Positions 1-7,539 of a stretch of DNA of 32,162 bases are shown here, piece by piece. Position numbers and translations under genes: made by a program. Every line of letters starts with the position of its first letter. Position 1 is the stretch's first letter. Under the pieces are notes generated by a model, which did no database searches, was not told the origin of the DNA, and saw only the letters and a list, made by a program, of their open reading frames with translations. The DNA is from Thermoflexales bacterium (GTDB lineage Bacteria > Chloroflexota > Anaerolineae > B4-G1 > SLSP01): assembly GCA_007125545.1 (NCBI GenBank), contig SLDA01000050.1, forward strand, positions 1 to 32,162, written 5' to 3'.

Positions 1-39
1 CCGAGCCCCCAAATTAGCTAAAACGTTCTATTTCTGGCG

Positions 40-68
40 TTGACAAGCAGCGCTTTTGGTGCTATAGT
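40..68 (+). promoter_or_regulatory. Sigma70-type promoter of the nrdD leader
   Basis: A perfect -35 box TTGACA at 40-45 is followed, after exactly 17 bases, by TATAGT at 63-68. Transcription should begin near 75. The only downstream gene on this strand is nrdD at 430, so a leader of about 350 nt is implied. No NrdR-box pair was recognised around it. Confidence 0.72.
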
Positions 69-74
69 AACAGC

Positions 75-317
75 GGGTCTGCGATAAAAATCTGCATTAC
101 ACTTCAAGCAACCCCTACTGCTAGTGGTGAAGTTCATTGCTGCCACAACATAGACGCGCATCAATGTATCATGCATTTCTGCATCAATTTTCATTGATGT
201 ATTTGTAGTTTCGGATTGTTGGTTAGCATTCCACAGTGAAGGTATTGTAGACAGATATCGGAGTTGCACGCCGGTTATTGTGTGCAGGCGGACGGCGGCA
301 CTCCAGGGTTGGGCCTG
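75..317 (+). promoter_or_regulatory. Structured leader of nrdD, candidate riboregulator or small RNA
   Basis: This non-coding stretch of over 300 bases lies between the promoter and the terminator-like hairpin upstream of nrdD and looks more AT-rich than the genes around it. Visible structure: stem ACTTCA (101-106) with TGAAGT (128-133), with AGCA (107-110) able to pair TGCT (119-122) inside it; a tight hairpin CATCAAT (182-188), TTTC loop, ATTGATG (193-199); and an alternative partner for that right arm, CATCAATG at 159-166 with CATTGATG at 192-199. The octamer GCATCAAT occurs twice (158-165, 181-188). No known riboswitch or T-box consensus was recognised. It may be a transcription-attenuation leader, an operator region or an independent RNA of about 275 nt. 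Confidence 0.4.
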
Positions 318-349
318 GCCCCCAGGGGACGGTCTCTGGGGCTTTTTTT
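318..349 (+). terminator. Intrinsic terminator or attenuator upstream of nrdD
   Basis: CCCCAG (320-325) pairs with CTGGGG (336-341) around a 10-base loop. The stem can extend by G318-C342 over a bulged C, and seven T follow (343-349). It lies between the promoter at 40 and the nrdD start at 430, so it either ends a separate small transcript or attenuates nrdD. A smaller hairpin CCAGG/CCTGG (303-307/314-318) sits just upstream and shares G318. Confidence 0.6.
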
Positions 350-429
350 GTGGGTGATTTCTACGGGTTCGACGCTGGATTATGTGCACATCTCCGAACT
401 ACGTGTGTCTGAAAGGAGCGGGTTCAGGT

Positions 430-2496
430 ATGCCGGTGGATAAGGTTGTCAAGCGTGATGGGTCGGAGGAGGCCTTTGATCGGGTCCGGATAGAGCGAGC
501 GATCTATGCCGCAGCCCGCGCAGTCGGGAACGGTCTTGGTCGCACGTGGGCGGAAACACTGTCGTGGGCGGTGGTGGCGCTGCTAGATGAACGTATCAAC
601 GGCAGCGGAAAAGCGCCTCATGTGGAGGATATCCAGGACCTTGTCGAGGAGGTTCTGGTCAAGTCGGAGCATCTTCGGGTAGCCAAGGCATACATTTTAT
701 ACCGGCAGCAGCGTGCGGAGGCGCGCGACACGACACGAATGCTGCTGGATTCTGAGAAGCTGGTAGACGATTACCTCGGACGGGCCGACTGGCGGGTGAC
801 TGAGAACAGCAATATGAACTATTCGCTACAGGGCCTCAACTTCTACGTGGCCTCGTCGATAGCGGCCCGCTACTGGTTGCACCGCATTTATCCCCCCGAG
901 GTCCAGGAGGCCCATGCCGGTGCCGACATTCACGTGCATGATCTCGGGATGCTGTCAGTCTACTGCTGTGGCTGGGATCTGCAGGATTTGCTGGATCAAG
1001 GGTTCGGCGGCGTCGCGGCGAAGGTCGAGAGCAAACCACCCCGACATCTGCGTACCGCCTTGGGCCAGCTCGTCAACTTCTTCTACACGCTGCAGGGCGA
1101 GTCCGCAGGTGCCGTCGCTGTCTCGAACTTCGACACGCTGCTGGCACCCTTTGTGCGCTACGATGGGTTGGATTATGCTCAGGTCAAGCAAGCTATGCAG
1201 GAGTTTGTCTATAATATCAACGTTCCAACGCGTGTAGGCTTTCAAACTCCGTTTACCAACCTGACAATGGATCTGGTCCCACCCTCAACACTCGCCAACG
1301 AAGCCGTGGTGCTGGGGGGAGAGACATTGGACGCCGTCTACGGCGAATTCCAGGCGGAGATGAACCTGATCAATCGCGCCTTTGCCGAAGTTATGGTAGA
1401 AGGTGATGCGCGGGGGCGTGTCTTTACTTTTCCCATCCCCACGTACAATATCACCCCCGACTTTAACTGGGAGAACCCCGAACTGGAGCCGGTCTGGGCG
1501 ATGACCGCTCGCTACGGTACGCCCTACTTCGCCAATTTCGTCAACAGCGAGATGAGCCCGGATGACGCGCGGAGCATGTGCTGCCGTCTGCGCCTGGACA
1601 ACCGCGAGCTGCGTAATCGCATGGGCGGTCTCTTCGCAGCGGCGCCCCTTACGGGATCCGTGGGTGTCGTGACCATCAATATGGCACGTCTGGGCTACAC
1701 CGCTCGCCACGAGCCCGACTTCCGAGAGCGGCTGGAGCGATTGATGGAAGTTGCGCGGACGAGCCTCGAGATCAAACGCAAGATGCTGGAGTCTCTAACG
1801 GAACGTGGCCTCTACCCTTACAGCTACCACTATCTCCGCGACGTCAAGGCTGCCACGGGAGGATACTGGAGCAACCACTTCTCGACCATTGGCCTCAACG
1901 GGATGAACGAAGCGTGTTTGAATCTGCTGGGCGTGGACATTGCACATCCCGAAGGGCGTGCCTTCGCGTTGCGCACTCTCGAGTTTATGCGCGACATTCT
2001 GACGCGATTCCAGGAGGAGACCGGCAATCTCTACAATCTCGAAGCTACGCCGGCAGAAGGGGCCACGTACCGGCTGGCCCGCACAGACCTGGAACGCTAT
2101 CCCGATATCATCACCGCGGGCACCTCGGTGTCGCCTTACTATACCAACTCCACTCATCTGCCGGTTAACTACAGTGATGACCTCTTCGAGGTGCTGGACC
2201 ACCAGGATGAGCTTCAGAAGCTCTACTCTGGCGGGACCGTGTTGCATATCTTCCTTGGTGAGCAGCTTGAGGATTGGCGGCAAGCTCGCGATCTGGTGCG
2301 GACCGTCGCCGAGAATTACAGCTTGCCCTACTATACATTGACGCCGACATTCAGTGTCTGTCCGGTTCACGGTTATATAAGCGGGGAGCACCGGTATTGT
2401 CCGTATGCGCATACGCCCGAGGAACTGGCGCGTTTCGGGGTGTCGGTCGCCGGAGTTCCTGTTCCAGCGGCCTCTTTAGTGTCGGTTAGTGATTAG
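430..2496 (+). CDS. nrdD: Anaerobic ribonucleoside-triphosphate reductase, large part lacking the glycyl-radical tail
   Basis: Reduces ribonucleoside triphosphates to deoxy forms under anaerobic conditions in the cytoplasm. The 688-aa product has an N-terminal ATP-cone (residues about 3-95), then the ten-stranded barrel with the finger-loop motif SMCCRLRLD (C384, C385) and the segment LTGSVGVVTINMARLGY. It ends with a zinc-knuckle-like CPVH...CPYAH (C644, H647, C657, H661). In typical NrdD the chain continues into a glycyl-radical motif (RVxGY). Here it stops about 27 residues after the knuckle, and that motif is in the next gene. The ATG at 430 is chosen because AAGGAG (413-418) precedes it and the ATP-cone begins directly; an in-frame ATG at 382 adds 16 unconserved residues. 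Family assignment is secure; the split is discussed under findings. Confidence 0.95.
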   Translation: MPVDKVVKRDGSEEAFDRVRIERAIYAAARAVGNGLGRTWAETLSWAVVALLDERINGSGKAPHVEDIQDLVEEVLVKSEHLRVAKAYILYRQQRAEARDTTRMLLDSEKLVDDYLGRADWRVTENSNMNYSLQGLNFYVASSIAARYWLHRIYPPEVQEAHAGADIHVHDLGMLSVYCCGWDLQDLLDQGFGGVAAKVESKPPRHLRTALGQLVNFFYTLQGESAGAVAVSNFDTLLAPFVRYDGLDYAQVKQAMQEFVYNINVPTRVGFQTPFTNLTMDLVPPSTLANEAVVLGGETLDAVYGEFQAEMNLINRAFAEVMVEGDARGRVFTFPIPTYNITPDFNWENPELEPVWAMTARYGTPYFANFVNSEMSPDDARSMCCRLRLDNRELRNRMGGLFAAAPLTGSVGVVTINMARLGYTARHEPDFRERLERLMEVARTSLEIKRKMLESLTERGLYPYSYHYLRDVKAATGGYWSNHFSTIGLNGMNEACLNLLGVDIAHPEGRAFALRTLEFMRDILTRFQEETGNLYNLEATPAEGATYRLARTDLERYPDIITAGTSVSPYYTNSTHLPVNYSDDLFEVLDHQDELQKLYSGGTVLHIFLGEQLEDWRQARDLVRTVAENYSLPYYTLTPTFSVCPVHGYISGEHRYCPYAHTPEELARFGVSVAGVPVPAASLVSVSD

Positions 2497-2511
2497 CGGA
2501 GGTAAGGTAGA

Positions 2512-2700
2512 ATGATGTCTTTGGACGAGCAGAAGCAAGTGGTAGATGGTGAAGATGTCGAGGTTAAAGTGCCGTGCGAGATCTACTCGCGGATTGTTGG
2601 GTATCTCCGGCCCGTGCAGGCGTGGAATCAGGGAAAGCAGCAGGAATACCGGGAGCGTCAGGTGTTCGATGTGACGGCTTCCGAGCGATCAGAGTCCTAG
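2512..2700 (+). CDS. Separate glycyl-radical domain of anaerobic ribonucleotide reductase
   Basis: This 62-aa protein carries the C-terminal glycyl-radical segment of NrdD: PCEIYSRIVGYLRPVQAWN, with G30 in the position of the radical-bearing glycine of the RVxGYL motif and an arginine/lysine-rich tail. It starts 15 bases after the nrdD stop with its own ribosome binding site (GGAGG at 2498-2502). Two adjacent ATG codons (2512, 2515) are possible. The first 20 residues are acidic and polar, like a linker. The inferred role is to assemble non-covalently with the preceding subunit and receive the radical from NrdG. A frameshift artefact is unlikely, because both parts have linker-like ends and an in-frame stop/start with a good Shine-Dalgarno lies between them. 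Confidence 0.85.
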   Translation: MMSLDEQKQVVDGEDVEVKVPCEIYSRIVGYLRPVQAWNQGKQQEYRERQVFDVTASERSES

Positions 2701-2723
2701 ATGCAGTTGACCATATAGGAGCA

Positions 2724-2760
2724 TCCTCCGCGCCGCGCATAGCCTGCGCGGCGCGGAGGA
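2724..2760 (+). terminator. 16-bp perfect hairpin between the radical-domain gene and nrdG
   Basis: Arms 2724-2739 and 2745-2760 are perfectly complementary (16 bp, almost all G/C) around the loop TAGCC. Only a weak T run follows (GTTTATA). It may be a partial terminator lowering nrdG expression or an mRNA-stabilising structure. Its right arm ends in GGAGGA, an SD-like sequence that would be hidden in the stem. Confidence 0.6.
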
Positions 2761-2776
2761 GTTTATACTACGGCAA

Positions 2777-2824
2777 ATGGATAACATTCCCCACGGACGC
2801 TATGGAGAGGCGCTGTTCGGATGA
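2777..2824 (+). CDS. Possible 15-codon leader peptide overlapping nrdG
   Basis: An ATG at 2777 opens a 15-codon frame (MDNIPHGRYGEALFG) whose TGA (2822-2824) overlaps the nrdG start as ATGA. The GGAGGA at 2755-2760 is 16 bases upstream, rather far, and is locked in a strong hairpin. It could couple nrdG translation to the leader or be a chance frame. No homologue is known to me. Confidence 0.25.
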   Translation: MDNIPHGRYGEALFG

Positions 2825-3537
2825 TCGAGTTCAAGGGCTGGGTGCGCACATCGCTGATTGACTACCCCGGCAAGATCGCATCGGTATTGTTTGCGGGCGG
2901 CTGTAATTTCCGCTGCCCAATGTGTCACAATGGCGAACTTGTAGAGCGCTCTGCGAGTTTGCCTTCGTTGGATGTCGCTAAGGTGTTGGCTCATTTGGAG
3001 CGGCGGGCCGGCAAGCTCACCGGAGTCGTGGTCAGTGGTGGCGAGCCTACGCTGCAACCGGAGCTACCCTCTTTTTTGGCGCGCGTCCGCGAAATGGGAT
3101 ATGCCGTTAAACTTGATACGAACGGATATCGTCCTGATGTATTACGTGGGCTGTTGACCGTTCGCCTGCTCGACGCCGTTGCCCTCGATGTAAAGGCCCC
3201 ACCCACGAAGTACCCGCTGCTCGCGGGCGTGCCTGACCTCGATCCCGGGGCGATTGGCCAGTCGTTGGCTTTGATCGGCGCGGCGCAGCTTCCCTGTGAG
3301 TTTCGGACGACGGTAGTGCCGGGTCTGCTCGACGCAGATGACATCGAGGCTATAGCCCGTTGGATCGTAGACGCGGGCCGGGGAGCTGCTTCATCTTATG
3401 TCCTGCAGCAGTTTCGTGGGACGACTACGCTGAGCCCCGCCTTGAACGGCGCGATTCCCTACCCGGTTGCGGAGTTGGAAGGTATGGCTGCGCGCGCGCG
3501 GCGCTGGGTGGACGATGTTAGACTTCGAGGCGTTTGA
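2821..3537 (+). CDS. nrdG: Anaerobic ribonucleoside-triphosphate reductase activating protein (radical SAM)
   Basis: Generates the glycyl radical on NrdD by reductive cleavage of S-adenosylmethionine at a 4Fe-4S cluster. The N-terminus has the hallmark FAGGCNFRCPMCHNGELV, with CxxxCxxC ligands at about residues 30, 34 and 37. A SAM-binding GGE motif follows in VVVSGGEPTLQP. The 238-aa length fits the longer single-domain NrdG class seen next to NrdD in many anaerobes. GGAGAGG at 2804-2810 serves the ATG at 2821. It lies downstream of both NrdD parts, separated by a strong hairpin, so it may be expressed at a lower level than they are. The function is secure from motif and context. Confidence 0.94.
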   Translation: MIEFKGWVRTSLIDYPGKIASVLFAGGCNFRCPMCHNGELVERSASLPSLDVAKVLAHLERRAGKLTGVVVSGGEPTLQPELPSFLARVREMGYAVKLDTNGYRPDVLRGLLTVRLLDAVALDVKAPPTKYPLLAGVPDLDPGAIGQSLALIGAAQLPCEFRTTVVPGLLDADDIEAIARWIVDAGRGAASSYVLQQFRGTTTLSPALNGAIPYPVAELEGMAARARRWVDDVRLRGV

Positions 3538-3673
3538 TCCGTAAGGTAAGGCGAGCTTTGACGACTCGTCGCCGGATGACCGGTGCGCATGGCCGTTAAC
3601 GGAAGGCCTGAGTAGGCTGCCCAGGTATCACCCGGGACTGATGCTGGCTCCACTCCGTGACGTATCCGGATGC

Positions 3674-3720
3674 CAGGCGCCAACAAGCCCCAGCGGTATG
3701 TGGGGGCTTGTTGGTGCCTG
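3674..3720. terminator. Bidirectional terminator between nrdG and the aldo/keto reductase gene
   Basis: Arms 3674-3691 and 3703-3720 pair over 18 bp with a single G-U, around an 11-base loop. The hairpin lies between two convergent genes, as expected for a shared terminator, although no long T run follows on either side. The rest of the 213-base gap (3538-3673) shows no gene. Confidence 0.7.
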
Positions 3721-3750
3721 ACCCGAAGTAAGGTCCGGGGTCCGGGAGAG

Positions 3751-4755
3751 CTATTTCTTACTCAACTGCGCGCTATACATATCGCCGGCTCGCTCTTCTG
3801 AGCGGTCGGTAGCGGGAGGGGGCTGGGGCGAGAACTCGGATATCCTGGATCTTAGGTCACGCGTCATCTCAATGTCTGCGGCGCCCAACGAGTCCTCGAG
3901 CTGGTCGACGTTGCGTGCACCGATAATCGGCGCCGTTACCGCCGGGTGGCTGCCGACCCACGCGACGGCCAGACTCACCGGATTGTAGCCGTTTTCCCGC
4001 GCGAAGGCGGCGAAGTCGTCGGCGGCCTGATAGGCCCAATCTTCGCTGTAACGTCTCTGATACATCTCATTGGAGACCAGCCGTCCTTCTTCGGGGCGCC
4101 GGTCGACCCCGTATTTCCCGGTCAGCAGGCCGCCGCCGAGCGGGCTGTAAGGCATAACGCCCAGCTTTTCCGATTGAGCCATCGGTAGAATCTCGACTTC
4201 GGCCTGACGCTTGACCAGATTGTACATCGGTTGCAGCACTTCGAACCGGGCGAAGTCGTGCAGGGCCGAGATACCCAAGGCTTTTGCGACTTGCCATGCC
4301 GCGAAGTTGCTGGCAGCAGGGTAGAGAATTCTTCCCTGTCGCACAAGGGCGTCCAGCGCGCGGAGGGTCTCCTCTATCGGCGTATTCTCATCGAAGTGAT
4401 GGATGAAATATATATCAATGTAGTCGGTGCCAAGGCGCCGCAGGCTGCCCTCGATCGCCCGCATCAGGTGGCGCCGGCTCGCGCCGCGAGCATTTACGTC
4501 CTGGCCCATTGGGAAGGAGGCTTTGGTCGTGATCACGACCTCGTCCCGGCACTCTTTGATGAGTTGTCCGAGTATCTCCTCAGACCGACCGGCTTGGTAT
4601 ACGTTAGCGCAATCGTAGAAATTGATGCCTGCATCCCGGCAGCGATCGAACATAGCTTGCGACATCTCTTCATCAGCGTCTCCGCCGAACGACATCGTAC
4701 CGAAACAAAGTGTTGAGACCTTTACACCGGTGTTGCCCAACGATTTGTACTGCAT
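3751..4755 (-). CDS. Aldo/keto reductase
   Basis: A 334-aa NADPH-dependent oxidoreductase of the aldo/keto reductase TIM-barrel family, probably reducing small aldehydes or ketones in the cytoplasm; the substrate cannot be told from sequence. The catalytic tetrad is visible as D48 and Y53 (FYDCANVY), K78 (ITTKAS) and H119/H120 (FIHHFD). The cofactor-binding C-terminal part (APIIGARNVDQLEDSLGA) is present. The ATG at 4755 is preceded by AAGGAG at good spacing. The gene ends a four-gene minus-strand run that begins with rsgA and reads into the hairpin terminator at 3674-3720. No partner gene suggests a pathway. Confidence 0.9.
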   Translation of the reverse strand: MQYKSLGNTGVKVSTLCFGTMSFGGDADEEMSQAMFDRCRDAGINFYDCANVYQAGRSEEILGQLIKECRDEVVITTKASFPMGQDVNARGASRRHLMRAIEGSLRRLGTDYIDIYFIHHFDENTPIEETLRALDALVRQGRILYPAASNFAAWQVAKALGISALHDFARFEVLQPMYNLVKRQAEVEILPMAQSEKLGVMPYSPLGGGLLTGKYGVDRRPEEGRLVSNEMYQRRYSEDWAYQAADDFAAFARENGYNPVSLAVAWVGSHPAVTAPIIGARNVDQLEDSLGAADIEMTRDLRSRISEFSPQPPPATDRSEERAGDMYSAQLSKK

Positions 4756-4837
4756 CTTGACTCCTTTCGCAGTCTGAGGGAAAGTGGCCTTCTATGCACG
4801 CTTCAGCAGAAGCTGCTACGGTTGTGCGGGGTCTAGG

Positions 4838-5572
4838 TTATGCGGATTGTTCAACCTGACGCGCTGAGCGGAGGTTGCTATGACCAGGTGACTCAAAAGT
4901 CAGGTAGTCGTCGGTCGCGTCTTCCAGATCGCTGTAGGCGCCCCGATATTCTGGAGGGAGGAGGGTTGCGATCTGATACATCATCTCGTCGACGATCTGT
5001 TGGCGGATAGCGCTCGTTATCTTCACACCCTCCGTGTCAAGCGAAAACGGATTTCCGACCACGACGTGATAGTCTGTCCGCTTAAGTCGTTTGATGTTCT
5101 CCATTACATTCTCGCCTCCATAGCAGGCCACGGGCCAGACCGGCGCGCCGCTGTGTTCCGCCACAAGCACGACGCCGGGCTTGCCCCGCTGCAAACGCCC
5201 GTCGTGGCTGCGCGTACCCTCGGGAGTGATGAATAGGATGCGACCTTCCGCGAGGGCCTCGAGTCCTCGACGCATCGCGGTCACGTCGACGGCTTCCCTC
5301 TCGATGGGGATGACATCCCAATTTCTGAAGAGTAGTCTGTAGATTGGATTGCTCCAGTTCTCGGCTTTGGAGTAGCCGATACCCAAGTCACTAGGCGTTC
5401 GAGGATAGATTACGGGCAATTCCAGGAAGTTCACGTGATTGACAATAATAATCAGGGGGCCCTCAGGGGGGATGCGAGCAAGTTGATCGGCATCCACCTT
5501 GCATATGAGACCCGTGACGAGCCGGGCCAGAGCATTAAGGATACGGCGGAAGATGAGTTTGGTGGGCTTCAT
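4838..5572 (-). CDS. 1-acyl-sn-glycerol-3-phosphate acyltransferase-like protein (PlsC family)
   Basis: Probably transfers an acyl group to lysophosphatidic acid or a related acceptor at the membrane. In the 244-aa product the family blocks are in order: IIIVNHVNFLE (H46), then IPIEREA, then the acceptor-binding FITPEGTRSHDG (PEGT at 117-120), then WPVACYGGE. The usual HX4D catalytic dyad is HX4E here (H46, E51), a conservative change that may mark a subfamily. The ATG at 5572 is chosen because AGGA lies 6-7 bases upstream and the hydrophobic N-terminus starts there; an upstream ATG (5632) would run through the hairpin at 5605-5636. True substrate unknown. Confidence 0.85.
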   Translation of the reverse strand: MKPTKLIFRRILNALARLVTGLICKVDADQLARIPPEGPLIIIVNHVNFLELPVIYPRTPSDLGIGYSKAENWSNPIYRLLFRNWDVIPIEREAVDVTAMRRGLEALAEGRILFITPEGTRSHDGRLQRGKPGVVLVAEHSGAPVWPVACYGGENVMENIKRLKRTDYHVVVGNPFSLDTEGVKITSAIRQQIVDEMMYQIATLLPPEYRGAYSDLEDATDDYLTFESPGHSNLRSARQVEQSA

Positions 5573-5604
5573 ATTTGTCCTGGAAGATGGTTGTGGTTCG
5601 GATC

Positions 5605-5636
5605 CCGGATGGAGGGCACCGTGGCCCTCCATCCGG
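5605..5636 (-). terminator. 12-bp hairpin between the secreted-protein gene and the acyltransferase gene
   Basis: CCGGATGGAGGG (5605-5616) and CCCTCCATCCGG (5625-5636) form a perfect 12-bp stem with an 8-base loop. There is no T run on either side. It lies 17 bases after the stop of the upstream minus-strand gene, consistent with a weak terminator or an mRNA end-stabilising structure. Confidence 0.55.
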
Positions 5637-5653
5637 ACGTCGTTAGTCCGATG

Positions 5654-6349
5654 CTACCGGCGGTACCCTTCGACGGCAGCTTCATCTTGCATCAGGAGCA
5701 CGCGCTCGACACAGATCTCACTGGGCCAGCTTTCCCTGATGCGCGTATTGATGGGTCCCTGTGCCAAGAGACGGAGTCCAAAGCTCCAACCGTTAATCTG
5801 AAGCCTCTGGACCGAGATACGCGGTACACATTGCGATGCGGTCATTCCGAACGCTCCGGTCAGATCGAGATCGTCCCGAATCTGCCGTGGTAGATTATCC
5901 GCCGCCTCCTCGAGCAACGATTGCTCAGCATAGATCCTGACGCTTAACACATTGGGCTCTATGCCGAAAACCATCTCAGCCTCTCCATCGATGCTCTCCT
6001 CAATCCGATCGCGAATCATCGCGTTGAGGTCGTTTTCTGAGACGATGATGCGGACCCGCTCACCCGATTCGATTTCCTTCAGCTCGCCCAAGTCCTCGTA
6101 GGAACTCATGCGATACTCCGTCAGGCCAGGTGTTGGCACAGGCGTTGCTGCCGGCGAGCTGCTCACGCCAAACCACTGCAACACCGGGCCGATAATGGGC
6201 CACTCAGGTACCGGAGGCAGCGCTTGCGCGCTATTGCCTGCTTCAGCACGACTCGCCGCGACGGGTACAGGGATGGCCGTCATTACGAGGGCCACCAGAA
6301 CAGCGATCAGCAACACGTAGTTTAACTTGCCGTTCAACTTGGTATTCAT
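5654..6349 (-). CDS. Secreted protein of unknown function
   Basis: A 231-aa protein with a typical signal peptide: lysine-containing start, hydrophobic core YVLLIAVLVALVMTAIPVPV at about 11-30, likely cleavage after AAS near residue 33. A short Pro/Thr linker (ATPVPTPG) at about 68-75 leads to a mixed alpha/beta region of about 145 residues with no catalytic motif I recognise. Phrases such as VRIIVSENDLNAMIRDRIEES resemble lipid-chaperone-like or DUF2993-like folds only loosely, so no function is assigned. The ATG at 6349 has a strong GGAGGT about 10 bases upstream. It is co-oriented with rsgA (gap 39 bases), probably in one transcript. Confidence 0.8.
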   Translation of the reverse strand: MNTKLNGKLNYVLLIAVLVALVMTAIPVPVAASRAEAGNSAQALPPVPEWPIIGPVLQWFGVSSSPAATPVPTPGLTEYRMSSYEDLGELKEIESGERVRIIVSENDLNAMIRDRIEESIDGEAEMVFGIEPNVLSVRIYAEQSLLEEAADNLPRQIRDDLDLTGAFGMTASQCVPRISVQRLQINGWSFGLRLLAQGPINTRIRESWPSEICVERVLLMQDEAAVEGYRR

Positions 6350-6388
6350 AGGTTGTTAGACCTCCACTGACAGTATTGTTTCTACGGC

Positions 6389-7387
6389 CTACTCTTCATC
6401 AATGCCCCACCAGTAGAGCTCCGCGAGCTTGGTATGCTCCTCGTGGAGCCGTACGTAGCTTTCGTAGCGATGTTGGCCGATATCGCCGCGCGCCAGCGCT
6501 TCGCGCACAGCACAGTCGGGTTCAACGGTGTGGGTGCAGTCGGAGAAGTTGCAGTGGGGAACGTAGGGTGCGATATCCGGGAAGTAGGCATCGATCTCCT
6601 CCGGGTCGAGATCGAAGAGGGCCAGGGCGCGGATGCCGGGTGTATCAGCAACCCAACCACCCACCTCCAGCGGCACGAGTTCGGTGACGGTCGTGGTATG
6701 GCGTCCCTTGCCTGTGGCGGTGCTGACGTTCATAACACGCTGGCCGAGCCCCGGCTCCAACCTGTTTAGCAGGCTCGACTTGCCCACACCGGATGGCCCA
6801 ATCAGGGCCGAGATGCGGCCTTGGAGCCGGTCCCTAAGTTCATCGATGCCCTCGCCTGTGAGCGCGCTGGTGTAGAGCACGGGATATCCAATGGATTCAT
6901 AGATGCTGAACATCCGCTCAGCCTCGCCAGGCGGTACAAGATCGATCTTGTTGGCGCAGATAACCGGCGGAATCTCCTGCCGCTCTGCGCCCACCAGGAG
7001 CCGATCCAGCATGCGCAGCCGGGGCTCCGGATTCGCCGAAGCGATCACGAATACTACCTGATCCGGATTGGCGATGATAACTTGCTCCTGCTCACGCAGG
7101 TAGCCCTTTCTATCCCAGCGGCGTGTACCTCGTCCCGAGGAGAGCGGCTTGAGCCGTGAGAGCGCGCGTACCCGCTCATCGACATCTACGATGGTATAAC
7201 CGCCGTCCTGCGAGACCCGCCATTGGACGCGATCTCCAACCGCCACAAGGGTTGTCTCGCTGCGCTCCTTCTTCAGCCGCCCGCGAACACGTGCTGTGAT
7301 TTGTTCCCCTTCTTCGGTCAAAACGGTGTAGAAGCCGCTCAGAGATTTGATCACCAGCCCCGTTTCTAGATCCTGGCTCGAACTCAT
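6389..7387 (-). CDS. rsgA: Ribosome small-subunit-dependent GTPase A
   Basis: A late-stage 30S maturation GTPase. The 332-aa product has an N-terminal OB fold (about 10-75), then the circularly permuted G domain in the diagnostic order: G4 CANKID (144-149), G5-like TSAL, G1 GPSGVGKS (197-204), switch region TTTVTE, G3 DTPG (248-251). A zinc knuckle follows with C279, C284, H286 and C292. All key residues are present and the length is normal. The ATG at 7387 has no close strong Shine-Dalgarno (GAGGTG is about 20 bases upstream), so the start is the least certain part. A promoter at 7435-7463 drives this minus-strand run. Confidence 0.95.
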   Translation of the reverse strand: MSSSQDLETGLVIKSLSGFYTVLTEEGEQITARVRGRLKKERSETTLVAVGDRVQWRVSQDGGYTIVDVDERVRALSRLKPLSSGRGTRRWDRKGYLREQEQVIIANPDQVVFVIASANPEPRLRMLDRLLVGAERQEIPPVICANKIDLVPPGEAERMFSIYESIGYPVLYTSALTGEGIDELRDRLQGRISALIGPSGVGKSSLLNRLEPGLGQRVMNVSTATGKGRHTTTVTELVPLEVGGWVADTPGIRALALFDLDPEEIDAYFPDIAPYVPHCNFSDCTHTVEPDCAVREALARGDIGQHRYESYVRLHEEHTKLAELYWWGIDEE

Positions 7388-7434
7388 ATGGTTCCGGTCA
7401 ATAGGTCACCTCAAGTATATTTTTCATTATTCCG

Positions 7435-7463
7435 ATTGTACCTGGACTTTCCTTCAAAAGCAA
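7435..7463 (-). promoter_or_regulatory. Promoter of rsgA
   Basis: Read on the minus strand, TTGCTT (7463-7458) is followed after 17 bases by TACAAT (7440-7435). Transcription would start near 7428, giving a leader of about 40 nt to the rsgA ATG at 7387. Confidence 0.6.
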
Positions 7464-7539
7464 CAGCCATCCTTGCCCCTTCAAATGCCGGTCGCGCCGC
7501 GCAGATAAGCGGACTTTAGAGACTTGGAGACATTCTGTG

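Noticed and set aside
18-389. A 123-codon open frame on the minus strand over the nrdD leader
   Set aside because: Composition is Arg/Pro/Thr-rich without pattern, it has no ribosome binding site of note, and it covers the promoter and terminator of nrdD.
1795-2412. A 205-codon open frame antisense to nrdD
   Set aside because: It mirrors conserved nrdD codons, has no recognisable domain and no start signals; long antisense frames are common in GC-rich genes.
3538-3673. Possible tRNA or structured RNA after nrdG
   Set aside because: No T-loop consensus or cloverleaf could be built; short palindromes only, followed by the convergent terminator.
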